Assembly (NCBI GenBank): GCA_011319805.1
Contig: SJRY01000311.1
Span: forward strand, 1-64,000
Source of the DNA: Macrocybe gigantea
Lineage: Eukaryota > Basidiomycota > Agaricomycetes > Agaricales > Callistosporiaceae
Length of the DNA stretch: 64,000 bases
Direction: 5' to 3'
Shown here: one piece after another, positions 43,593 through 53,985 of the stretch
Layout: each line of letters opens with the position of its first letter
Numbering within the stretch: the first letter of the stretch is position 1
Translations under genes and position numbers: made by a program
The notes under the pieces: generated by a model
What the model saw: only the letters and a program-made list of their open reading frames with translations
What the model was told of the DNA's origin: nothing
The model's database searches: none

Positions 43593-44530
43593 ATGAATAC
43601 TTTGCTTGGAATCAAACACAACAATGACATCATAAAGATTAAGTCCAGAATAATGGTTAGTATGGCAGAAGTAGCTGCATTTGCCAATAGTGACACTAAT
43701 GATGAGGAGGTGGCTGATCATAGAACTAATGAGGGCAATAGAGAGGACCATTGCAATCATGTCAGAACTCCAGGCCTTTCTCCGCTGTGAATCTACTGGG
43801 ATGATCTGAAGTCAGACTGGAACATCTACCTCTTCCAGATTTTCATTGATGCATTGCAGGAGAAATATCCAGATATTGATGCTTTGGAGGAGGTGCTTAC
43901 TACAACTTTCTTCAGTTATGTCAAGACACTCAAGAAGAAATTGCAATGCATAGCTCCCCAAGGTGAAGAGACTCTGGAGGAGGCAGAGCAATATGTGACC
44001 AGAGCAGGAAATGCTAAATACAAAGCCAGCAGATGCAACTCACGTCATGGCAAGGTTTTTCAATCTCCATTCAGATCTTATATGTTACTGAGATGGAAGT
44101 TTAGAAATATAAAGAATGGCTTCAAACCTGCCTCGAAGTGTATGATGCAGCACCTCCCAACAAGAAACCAGGTTGGGGCCAACTTATAAAAATTGTTGAG
44201 ACTCTAGGACTTGATGGGATGAGCTTGGATGAAAGCAACAACAAGACAAAGCAGCTTGTTATCAAACATAGGCAGTGGCACTCTGAGGAGCTGACCATTG
44301 CAATGCAATTTGTCGATGAACATCACAGGGCCAGAATGAAATATGGAAACAGGAAGCCTGGTTCCCATGTCTGACATGGATTCAGATAGATGGTATGGTA
44401 AGTAATAAGTGTCCTTCTGTGGAAATGCTGAAGAATTTTTATGATGGAGCTTGGTACACGGATTTGCCTTATATGATGCGCACAATGCTTGATGCGAAGA
44501 GCAATATGATTATTCCAAATCTGGACTCAA
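43593..44530 (+). pseudogene. Remnant of a basidiomycete hypothetical protein family
   Basis: Pieces 43593-43790, 43854-44189 and 44138-44374 in shifting frames. The block KIVETLGLDGMSLDES, followed ~15 residues later by HRQWHSEELTIAMQFVDEHH, resembles (from memory) a lineage-specific family of unknown function found in many copies in Agaricomycetes. Stops and frame shifts show decay. A database search is needed to confirm. Confidence 0.35.
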
Positions 44531-44885
44531 TTAGATTCTAGCTTTAATGATGGAATTTGTATTTAGTAGTGAATCCACCTGCCATACTTGCCCATAGTTG
44601 TGGGGGAATAAGTATTAGTGTAATAAAGATCTAAACAGCATATTATGTGGAATGATCAATGCAATCAGAAATGCAGTAGAGGTATGAAGCCAAATGAACA
44701 TGGCATGTGGAAGCAGCATATAAGGCCATCATATCCTATGGGCTCACATTCTGATTTGGAGAGATTGCCTTTTATTATAATTAGCTAGCATGTACAGTAC
44801 TGGAAGAATATTCAAGTTATATTTGTTCATTGCAGGTAATTATGTTAAGACATTCAGAACATAGCACTAATCATCATTATCCTGA
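44531..44885. other. No gene seen
   Basis: AT-rich spacer without recognisable features on either strand. Confidence 0.4.
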
Positions 44886-46070
44886 TCATTGTAATCCATT
44901 TCCTCTAGGTTCTGTAGCTGTTGCTCCAATGTATGTAGTAACCACAGCTTGTTCAACACATATCCTACTTCTTGCATGGAAGAGTTCTGAATGAATATGC
45001 AAATAGATGTATTCATAGTCATCGTGTGATGGAGCTGGTTTACTGGCCATCACATTCCTGACCTTTTGAGCATTCCTAGCAGTGCAAGTCACCATCGTCA
45101 TCTGCTGTTTGTCTTTCTTGTTATCTTTCTTTCCAGCTGGTGCTAATGAGCATCTTTGATGGCGAGATCTGCAGAAGTTGAATCATGCTGTTCCAACAGT
45201 ATATTCACAGACCTCATGACCCTTCAGTCTCTGACAGTGAGTACACTAATGCTGTTTTTAGAGAATATTCCAATGGAAAAGTAGGAACTCACTCAGTCAG
45301 CTCCTTTTAACATCAACTTCTTGCTCTTCTCCTTTCTTCTGTGGCCATGCCTTACAGGTATGACAATTTCTGGGAGATATCAGGCCTTTTTTTGAGCTGG
45401 CTCCTCCTCCAATTGATCAGAGGCAAATGGGTCTAGTGACATAGGCATTTTTCTCATCCATTTTAGCTCAGTAATTTCTACATCGTTGTCAAGTTCAATC
45501 AAATTCACCTAGTTCAAGTTCAAATAAGTCACAGCTTTGTAAAGAAAAGATAGAAATACCTGTAGTTTATCTGTGGAGGAGCTGGCTCTAAGCTTCTTCA
45601 CTTCATCTGCAGTGCCATGAGTTTTGAATTTGGACAGTCCACTGTCACCTTCATGCCTCTGCTCCCTTACAAAATGTTCTCCCTGAGGTTTCTGATGCTC
45701 ATCCTTTTGCATGTGGAGCTTGGCAATATTTGGCATGAGTTCTTCACTCCATTCTAGCTATGACTCAGAGCCCTTTTTATCAAAGGTCCCTCGAGCTTCA
45801 TTAACCATTGCAAGAACCTTTTATCATGGCTCTCTACTAAACAGTCATAAGTGTCCTGGAGAGACATCAGTTTTGTTGTCCCGCATTGGTTCCAATGGCT
45901 CACCAGATACTCTAGGAACTTTTTCCCCCAGATAACATAGTCTTCGTCATCAGCAATGCCTTTGGAAAGTGACCTCATTATGTCTTCCATGGCTTCAACC
46001 AAGTATTGCAACATCTTTCTCTGCTTTGCAGTGAGCTCTGGAGGGCCCTCTATGTGACAGGTACATTTTG
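44886..46070 (-). pseudogene. Host-like gene remnant with cysteine cluster
   Basis: On the minus strand: a 5' part at 46014-45754 (MLQYLVEAMEDIMRSL, DEDYVIWGKKFLEYLVSHW), a middle part 45736-45509, a cysteine-rich block near 45270-45130 (CTHCQRLKGHEVCEY, then CRSRHQRCSLAPAGKK), and a tail 45101-44886. The C-x2-C...C pattern with a basic stretch recalls zinc-cluster proteins of fungi but does not fit Zn2Cys6 spacing exactly. Many stops. Function is not assigned. Confidence 0.4.
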
Positions 46071-46388
46071 AGTTGACATGTGAGTGAGGACCAACAAGGG
46101 ATGTTTAGAGTTACTTGGTCATGTGTCGCTGCATAAACTGCAATTAAAGGTTAATTGGACCCACATTGAGCATTACGGAAGACTACAGTGGCTGACATAA
46201 GTATCACACAGCCACCATGTGCCATGTAGATAACTTGGGTATGAGGCAATTTGGCTGCCTCGCACCATAAAATGTTGCATAGAGGGACATTGTGGGTTAT
46301 ATTTCAGTGATATGTCTTTATTAAATGATAGGAGCTTGATTCTGATAAAATATTTGTGAGACAATCAAAAAAGACATGAGCCATACAT

Positions 46389-46972
46389 TTGTCCCACATG
46401 TTCTGCAGCATGGCAAAGGCCATAAAAGCCTCGTTATGGCTTGAAATCATTCCAACCATATTCTCCACCATGGTGTACACCTCTCCGACCAAAGTCACCC
46501 GCATTGTCAGCTACCACCATAATGGTCACAACAATTCTGAGGTTGGTCACTGGATTGGGGTTCATTGCACAACAGTGGTGAAAATCCTTAAATGGTATGA
46601 GAAATCACAGGACCCATACTACATAAACCCAAAGTCTGGCAGGCCCTGCAAAATGGATGTCCGTGAGACCTGTATTGCCATGTGCGCACTTGCCAAATGT
46701 GAAGCTATGAACACTGCCAAGCTCCAAAAAAAGCTCTTCCAACACGTGTCAATGTGAATCCTTAACCACCATTTGAAGGAGGCAAGGCTGGTCTGCTGTG
46801 TCCATAGGTCCAAGCCATACCTTAGTAAGACCCACAAGGCCAAATGTCTGGCATGGGTGAAGGCACATGTCACTTGGACTCTGGAGGATTGGAAGCATGT
46901 GGTTTTTTCAGATGAGTCAAAATTTATGCTCTTCAAGTCTGACAGCTGGCAATATTGCTGGATTAGGCCAGG
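46389..46972 (+). pseudogene. Tc1-like transposase, N-terminal half
   Basis: A helix-turn-helix region is followed by the GRP motif (NPKSGRPCKM) and a second DNA-binding region (NTAKLQKKLFQHVSM). A TGA at 46755 is followed by the catalytic domain start: HVTWTLEDWKHVVFSDESKF carries the first catalytic Asp. The frame is cut at 46972 by G2 after YCWIRPG. Confidence 0.8.
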
Positions 46973-47292
46973 TGTTAGGCTAGATGAATCTCAGAAGGAC
47001 TCAGGCAGACTAAGTGCGAGAGTGGTCTTGAGATGATGGCAAAAGGAATATTAAGCCTAGCATTACTGGTACATCTGGGAGTCCTTATATACATTACAGT
47101 ACTCGAGCATGGACCATGGGCTGTGCAATGCTGTGGACTGTGGATGAGTAAGACTGGAAGGAGATGACTCAGAATGACTAGGGAAGTGGGATGACTCGAT
47201 GGCTGCACGCTGCGCAGCATGACGGGGGAGATAAGGGATGTGGGAAAGATAAGATAAGAAAATGAATGGTCCTTTGGGCGACGTCTGTAACA
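46973..47292 (-). repeat. G2 3' LTR
   Basis: 320 bp, TGTTAGGCTAGATG...GACGTCTGTAACA on the plus strand. The polypurine tract complement TCACCCTCTCTGTAG adjoins it on the right. Confidence 0.93.
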
Positions 47293-47329
47293 TCACCCTC
47301 TCTGTAGATTCACGTCCTTGCAAAAGACC

Positions 47330-47727
47330 TTAGTCCAGCTGTCCCCACCCAGTATTGGTCTCCCAGGCGGTCGCAGCATGTGGGGCCCATGTATGAATGA
47401 GCTCTTCATTATAGGTGCGGATGTGATGGAGTGTGGTGGCAAGGAGTTTAAGTCGCCGGTTTTCTGTGCGAAGCATTTCCATCACCTCGTGAAGTGCGAT
47501 ACATTCAGCTGCAGTGGGGCCGGTCCCATCAGGGGTTTGCCCAGTCCAGAGGTGCGTGCGGACGGTCATAACATAGTGCATATACATGCCAAGTGTGATG
47601 GCGAGGGGTCCATATAGTTGCTAGCATTGAGAATCCTTGCCAGATTCTTGAGGTCGCTTGGGTGGTTGGGGGTAGGTGTGCGGCTGCCCTCGCTGCTGTC
47701 GATGCTGATGGGGGCGTTGGTGGTCAT
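47330..47727 (-). pseudogene. G2 extra 3' ORF, frameshifted
   Basis: The start codon overlaps the pol stop in ATGA (47724-47727 on the plus strand reads TCAT). The N-terminal third is readable, one C is missing near 47606 compared with G1, and the last 85 codons (VMTVRTHLWTG...LRTENRRLKLLATTLHHIR...) align with G1 throughout. Confidence 0.75.
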
Positions 47728-48737
47728 GAAGTGTGATTTTTGGTCTTCTTCCCTCTTGTCATGATCCTTTTATCCTGGTTCGCAGTCTTCTTTAGGAAGT
47801 GGTCTAGAGCTTGCTGCGCATTCCCCAGTTCCTTCTCTTTGATCCATGTGTTCTCCTCGTGTCCGTATCCTTTCCATTTGACTAGGAATAGCATCCCCCT
47901 CCCTTGTTTCTTCCTTTTTAGGATCTCTTCTATCTTGTACTCTTCTTCATCATTTATGATTTCAGGGGGTGGTGCTGATGGTCGCTCTTGTATCTTGAAA
48001 CGGGGTCCTTTGTAAGGCATGAGCAGTGTTTCATTGAACACAGGGTGTATCAGCTGCCATGATGCTGGGAGTTCCAGGTGATATGCTGAGGCTCCTTTCT
48101 TTTCAACCACCTTGAACAGTCCATATCGGAGTGCCGATAACTTCTTTGATGGTCGATTGACTGTGATATTGGTGGCTTCTAGCCATACTCTATCCCCTTT
48201 CTTGTATTCACGGACGGGTTTTCATTTCGCATCGTAATTGTCTTTGGCTCGTGTTTGTGCATATTGCAGTGCGGCATTTGCTTCCTTTCGTATTTGGTTC
48301 ATTCTTTTGATGAAGTCTTTTGCTGTGGGATTATTCCCTTCTGTCGTCTGTGGCTCTCCCTTCCAGGGGTGCATTCCATAGTTGAGGTAGAATGGTGTCT
48401 CCTTCGTTCCCTGGTGTGCTTTGTCATTGTATTGGTACTCTGCGATTGCTATCCATTCTGCCCAATCGTCCTGTAAGTTGTTTGTGAAGCTTCTGAGGAA
48501 GGCTTCCGTTTCTTGGTGGGATCGCTCTGCCTGTCCATCTGTCTGTGGGTGATAGGCCGTTGATAGATTTTGTTTTGTTCCAAGTAATTTTAGAAGTGCT
48601 GTCATGAATCGTGCTACAAACTGGAGTCCTCGATCACTGATGATCTTTCGTGGGATTCCATGAAGCCGCCACACGTTGTCTCGGTATAGTCGTGCGAGAC
48701 CTTCTGCTGTGAGTTCGGTCTTTGTGGGAACTAGGTG
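47724..48737 (-). pseudogene. G2 integrase C-terminal part and chromodomain
   Basis: Integrase core from LTKMIHLVPTKTE through IISDRGLQF and DGQAERSHQE (frame 48767-48222), then a TGA in place of the CGA after NYDAK, then the linker and chromodomain (YKIEEILKRKKQ...FLVKWKGYG...NTWIKEKEL), ending at 47724. The insertion at 48738-48751 splits the core from its N-terminal part. Confidence 0.9.
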
Positions 48738-48751
48738 GATCATCTTGGTCA
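48738..48751. repeat. Target duplication of the chimera, left copy
   Basis: GATCATCTTGGTCA, repeated exactly at 51570-51583; it is G2 integrase coding sequence. Confidence 0.95.
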
Positions 48752-49954
48752 AGGGGCTGGTTGGCATAGTGGTAAACGCGAGTCAGGTAGTCCTGTGGCT
48801 GTGGCAAGCCATGAAGCCGCGGGTTCTAGTCCTGGAGGTAGCATCTTCAGGTTTGCATTCGGAAGTGTCCGGAGCTGGTTCCATGTGACGCGGGCAGGAA
48901 GTATCACGACCCTGTGACAGTTGTTCCCACGAGGGAGGTGACTTGGTCATGTGACTAAGCAGCTGGCACGTGACATAAGCTGGGTTATGCGTCACACATG
49001 TGACTTACCCCACTATGTGGGTCAAGTGTCACATGACCCTAACTCACGTGCAAGCACGTGATCCCCGATCTAAAAGTGTAGGGGCCGAAAGGATAAGGGA
49101 TTATACCAGGAATTGGGCTGATAACCACCCGATGGCGTTTGAGCCAACAGGGCACCCGGTACCGTGTGAGCTGCCTGAAGTAGGGGTCCACGGAGGTTAG
49201 TCATGGCGCAGTATGCTTTGGCGGAAGTAGATCCAGACCCGTTCAGCTAAGGGCTTCCCCTGTGGGAACCTGTCATGGGAGGACCATGGACCTTGCTGTG
49301 ATATCGGAGGCCAGTCTGGCAGGCACATGGCAAGACAGAGACCTTGGACAGATGGGGATCCACGCCCTAAGGGGCATCAGCGAACCATCTGCCAGGGGAC
49401 GGGAAGGCAGGACTGGGGGTCATGCTCCAGACACTGCTGGGCCGTAGCAAGGCTGGACAGTCTCCAGTCCTTGGCTCGAGAGACCTAACTCCTCTGTCGG
49501 TGGCCCTGGGATAATACACCCAGGTTGCCGCTTAAGTTGAATCCGAAGTGTGAACTCCTGGGTTCCGTGGGACTCTGGGGACCCCAGTGTGTAGGTGAAA
49601 GTCCATGCCGACCTACTTGGCAGGCTTAAACAGTTCCCCTTGGCGTGGATGGCCTTGGGTGCAAGTGTCGGACAAAAAGCCTTAATCTGGCAGACCGCAG
49701 CTGAGTAAGACGGTACCATCCCTGAGTCCACACCCAATTTGGGGAGGCCTCGGCCGTTGGCAAGGGGGGGTCCGCAGACCAAATAGGGAGGGCGTAAGCC
49801 CGACGGATGCACACTGGACCCACATAAGGAGTCCTAGGTTAAGGGTTCCCCTGGGCGTGGATGGCCCTGGGGTGAAAGTGCTGGACATTAGCCTTAATCT
49901 GGCAGACCCACCTAGGTAGCAGCCTCCCCCGCAAGGGGGGGGCTAAACTTCGCA
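48752..49954 (+). ncRNA. Type-1 module with tRNA-like head
   Basis: Box A TGGCATAGTGG (48762-48772) and box B GGTTCTAGTCC (48822-48832, one mismatch to consensus). No TTTT run by eye in 1.2 kb of sense strand. It shares short blocks with type 2: GGCAAG(A/G)CAGAGACCT, GGGGATCC(A/G)CGC, GGGCATCAG(C/T)GAACCA, and the CTAAACTTCG end. Also present are CATGTGAC/CACGTG palindromes. No supported protein. Confidence 0.75.
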
Positions 49955-51180
49955 TCTGCCCGCTTAGCTAACTCCAATCTGAGGCATGCCCTCAGATCCA
50001 TTAGTACGCCTGCCTCAGTTGGGGGTGACCCATCTAAAGTGAGAAATCTCGCTTCTTTGTCAGACAGACAGCGTGCTGCGCTTAAGTCCCCACTCAAGGA
50101 TTTGGTGGATCTGAAACCGCCACTCTTTCTAACCACGGATTATTTTGCTGATGCAAATAACCCGGGCAGGCAGCTTGTCGATGAGTTTGGCAGTCGCTTT
50201 GAGATCCATAAGTTACTTGGCCGAGACGAGGACTCGGTCAAGGCTTACCGCGCATCGCTGGATCAAACACTTTCCCAGTGTTCGATCCAGCATGATTGCT
50301 CTTATGTGAGTAGTGATGGCTCCGTGCCTGCGAAAGCAGAAGTGCCACTTAAGCAGTCTGTGTCAGCTTTGCGTGTTTATCACGAGGGCAGGCTGGTCTC
50401 CGAGATTCGTCAGCCAGTTGGTAAATCAACGAGTGACGATGCTGAGCTCATTGGGTTGCGAATGGCAATCCAAAAGGCTATCGCACAAGATGGAGTTAAT
50501 TCTGTCATGTGCTTTTTAGATTCGATGAATGCAATTAATCACATCATCGATTGCAACCCCCACTCTGTGCAGTCGCATTCTATTGCACTTTGTGCATCAC
50601 TGGAAGCTTGGCTCTCTGAGTCCGAGCAGCGCCGGATTGAATTCTGGCATGTCCCTTCCAAATGGAAGTGGGCAATACAAGTCGAGGCTCACGAGTTTGC
50701 CCGGAGCCTGGATGTTCCCCTGGGACTTCGTCCCCTCTATACCACTGATGGCCTTCGAAAGGAGGCTGATGATGATATGCATAGCACTTGGTTCCAGAAT
50801 TCTGGGAACAAGAAATACATTGGTGCTTCCACATTTCATTTTCACGAAGCAGGAAAACCAAATTCCTATGAACGCCCTCTCGTAAGAGAATGGGCTTCAT
50901 GAAGTTAGTGACAGACAACGAGCTTTATGCTCGCTGTTCACGTCTCGCATGCGGCCATGCTCCGATCAATGCGTATCGGGCACGGTTTAATTTTGTCGAT
51001 AGTGATTTATGTTCTTGCGGACGAGGGGTTGAAGACTCCGTCCACGTCATGACTCAGTGCCGTAACTGGCACAGGCCAACTGAACACCAGTTCGACGCCT
51101 TTGTGCGTCACTAGTTCATTAAGTACTTGACATCTAATAAGGCTGCAGGTGCTTTCATTCCGGATCCAGGCGGTGGGTGA
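49955..51180 (+). pseudogene. LINE-G ORF2 3' part (RNase H, CCHC)
   Basis: Frame 50039-50902 carries RNase H with VSSDGSVPAKAE, DDAELIGL and FLDSMNAI. A 1-bp loss near 50880 moves to frame 50890-51114, ended by TAG 51112 where other copies have TGG. The zinc motif CSCGRGVEDSVHVMTQC is kept. Original stop at 51178-51180. Confidence 0.88.
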
Positions 51181-51569
51181 CTGCCGTTCTGTAGCGGAGA
51201 TCGTCCGGGGTAACCCGGACAATCTGGAAACAGTCAGGTCAGTGACCGAAGCACTGACCAAGCGTTATGCGAACTGCAAACTCCGCAACAGTATCGTTAT
51301 AGGTCCTCTTGGACCTTTTACGTGGAATTGACCACAACCGGCCCTCTGGGGCTGGGGGATGGTGCTCGAGCGAGTGAGTACGTGCGAGCTTGAGCCATAT
51401 GGTTCGAGCACGGGCACGAGAGAATAGGGCAGTGTAGCCTTCCATGTAGCTCCCTTCAGTCTGCTTTTTCTCGGACTAGTCGTATTTATCGTAGATACCT
51501 TGGTGTATTTACAAGTGGACTGCCACCGTGCACCGCTATATAAATTGTTGAATTAAAAAAAAAAAAAAA
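51181..51569 (+). other. LINE-G 3' UTR and poly(A)
   Basis: The hairpin here reads AGGTCCTCTTGGACCT near 51302: the arms are kept and only the loop differs from other copies. The common tail and poly(A) 51555-51569 follow. Confidence 0.75.
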
Positions 51570-52620
51570 GATCATCTTGGTCAGGCAGTCTGTGACTGCG
51601 GCGATGGCATTAAAGCCATTTGAGCTGGGTAGCGGTCCTATGAGATCTACTCCGATATCTTTCCATGGTTGCTGTGGGACTTCGTGTGGGTGCAGGGGTG
51701 TGTTTTCTTTTGTCGGATGATTTTGTTTCGCTGACATGTTTCGCATCCATTGACATATTTCTTGATGTCCATTAGCATTGATGGCCACCAATAGGTGCGG
51801 CTTATGAGCTCGTGCATGCGGTATTGCCCTGGGTGTCCTCCGATGGGTGTGTCATGGTGTTCAAACATGATGTTTTCCTTCAGTTTGTTGTCTGGAGGAA
51901 CATAGATTTTTCCTCCTATGTATACGATGTGGTTGTCTTCTGTGAACCAGTGTGGTTTTTCCTTCAGTCCTGTTGTTACGATCATCTCCCTTCGTGTGCA
52001 TTGTTGAATTTGTTCTATCCTTGAGGATTCGATCATCGTGATTCCTCTTATTTGTATTGTTTCATTATTTTCTGCTTCTTCTTTCCGTGGGTGTTCGTCC
52101 TCGAACATCATAAATTCGAAGTCTCATTCATTATTCTCTTCCAGATGTCGAATGAATGCTGCTTCTTTGATCATTTGTATGTTGTCCTTCTCTGCTAGGT
52201 TTTCTTCATATCCTGCTATCCATGACAGGACATCCGCTTTTCCATTCGCCTTTCCTGGTACATGTCGTAGTTCATAGTCGTATTCCTGTAATTTCAGGTA
52301 CCAGCCAATCTGTCTCGAATTGAGTCACTGTGGCTTCCAGAAGTATGATAGGTTTTTGTGATCCGTCAATATTTCGAACTTCTCTCGGGCTTCGAGGAGG
52401 TATTGTCTCCATGTCTTTAGTGCGACCATTATCGCAAGAAGTTCCTTGTCATAGATTTCGTAGTTCTGTTCCACTGGGGTCATGCATCTCGAAATGAATG
52501 CGATCAGATGCCATAGTCCTTTCTGCTGTTGTGATAGTACCGCTCCAATGGCATATCCTGAGGCGTCCGTTTCGACTCGGAATTTTCCTTCTGTTTGTAG
52601 TAGTGCTAGAATGGGTGCTG
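51570..52620 (-). pseudogene. G2 integrase N-terminal part and RNase H
   Basis: Minus strand: RNase H pieces (SGTITTAERTMASD, matching G1 in a shifted frame; LTDHKNLSYF region near 52370), then frame 52111-51647 with the integrase zinc finger HDTPIGGHPGQYR...CETCQRNK and the start of the core (QPWKDIGVDLIGPLPSSNG). A stop at ~52125 and frame changes are present. Confidence 0.88.
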
Positions 52621-53400
52621 AGGTTATATGTCAGATCAGCTCTTTGAAAGCGTCCTGTTGCTTGTCTGTCCACTGGAATGCTTTGTTTCCAGTCAACTCT
52701 GTCAGGGGTTTGGCGACCTTTGCATATCCCTTGATGAATCGTCGGTAAAAGTTCATGAATCCCAAGAACTTTTGTAGTTCTTTCTTCATCTTTGGGGTTG
52801 GCCAGGATTGTACAGCTGTGGTCTTTTCTGGTTCCATTTCTACCTTCCCTTCTCCTACGATGTATCCTAGTACTGGGACTTTCGATGATTCCCAGACACA
52901 TTTCAGTCCTTTGATGAACAGGTCGTTCTTGTTCAGTATTTCCATAACTTCTATGGTGTTCTTTTGGAGTTCCTCTCGTGTTCGTCCAATGATTATGATG
53001 TCGTCCATATAGATTATGCACACTCTTCTTTGTATTTGGTCTTGGAAGAGGCTCGCCATCATTCAGCTAAAAGTGCCTGGTGCGTTGCACTGCCCAAAAT
53101 ACATGACTGTCGGTTTGAAGAGTCCTCTTGCTGTTAGGAAGGCTGCCTTCCATTTGTCCCTTTCCGGATGCGCACGTTATTGTATCCCCAGATGATATTG
53201 ATCTTGCTAAAGTACTTTGCTCCTTGTAATACATCAAGGAGCTCGCTGATGCGTGGTAGTGGGAATTTATCCTTGATCATATATTTGTTTATCTTCCGGT
53301 AGTCTTGGATGAGTCGTTTGCTTCCATCCTTCTTATTGCGAAAGAAGCAGGGTGCTGCGTAAGGTGATTTCGATGGGCGTATCTTTCCTGTTCATAATCC
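52621..53400 (-). pseudogene. G2 reverse transcriptase
   Basis: Frame 53062-52631 has the catalytic YMDDIIII (53000-53011), the LGYIVGEGKVEMEPEK thumb entry and the LGFMNFYRRFIKGYAK block. The upstream fingers (RKNKKDGSKRLIQDYRKINKY) near 53350-53270 are in another frame, with disruptions near 53170. Confidence 0.9.
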
Positions 53401-53985
53401 TTCTTCGACGAAGGCATCTAGTTCCTCTAGTTCTTTCTGTGTCATCGGATAAACCTTGCTCGGTATCATTTTGGGTGCGTCCTTCGTTAAGTTTATTTCA
53501 TGGTCCCATTCTTTGTGGTCTGGTAAGTGGTCAAAGTTCTTCTCCTTGAAGAGGTGTTTAAATCTGATCAGATATGGGGGTATCTGGGTTCCTGTCTTGT
53601 CGCTGGCTGTGGTTTTCGCTGATTCAGCCACCTTCTGTATCTTGATCATCTGGTGGTTTATTTTGCACGTTTTAGGGCATCTGTTGAAGACAACTTCTCC
53701 TGTCCTCCATTTGATTGTTGGGTTGTGGTAGACAAGCCAGTCATGTCCTAGTAGCATGTCAGTTTTTCCGATGTCAAGTACGATGGCTTCCATGTGCTCC
53801 TTGTGTCCTTTAATGTCGATGTGGACCTCCGCTACTCGGTCTGCTGTTTTCTGGCGGTTGGGTGATCCGTCTGCATTTATGATGGGAATCTTCTTGATTC
53901 GTCGTGTCTTCAGTCCTGTTTTTGCTACTATCGCGGTGTTGATGCAGGTCCTATCCGCTCCACTATCGACTTCCGGTGTTATCAT
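53392..53985 (-). pseudogene. G2 protease and RT entry
   Basis: A clean 197-codon frame. TPEVDSGADRTCIN carries the Asp-Ser-Gly active site, DMLLGHDWLVYHNPTIKW is the second conserved block, and MIPSKVYPMTQKELEEL leads into RT. Confidence 0.9.

Larger units (their letters stand above)
48752..51569 (+). mobile_element. Type-1 tRNA-headed module fused to LINE-G
   Basis: A 2818-bp unit with perfect 14-bp target duplications, so it inserted in one event. 48752-49954 is a 1203-bp module with box A and B. 49955-51569 is the last 1.6 kb of the LINE, starting in the middle of ORF2 and ending in a 15-nt poly(A). The junction CTAAACTTCGCA/TCTGCCCGC places the module end at the same motif used by the type-2 elements, but the LINE part is about twenty times longer. 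Template switching by the LINE RT from LINE RNA to module RNA is the simplest origin. Confidence 0.93.

Noticed and set aside
43530..43760. Minus-strand frames in 42,700-43,800
   Set aside because: Short, AT-rich, no similarity, and they overlap better-supported plus-strand remnants.
48762..48838. Functional tRNA gene
   Set aside because: Only the A and B boxes fit; acceptor and anticodon arms do not pair convincingly and box B has a mismatch, so it is treated as a SINE-type promoter.
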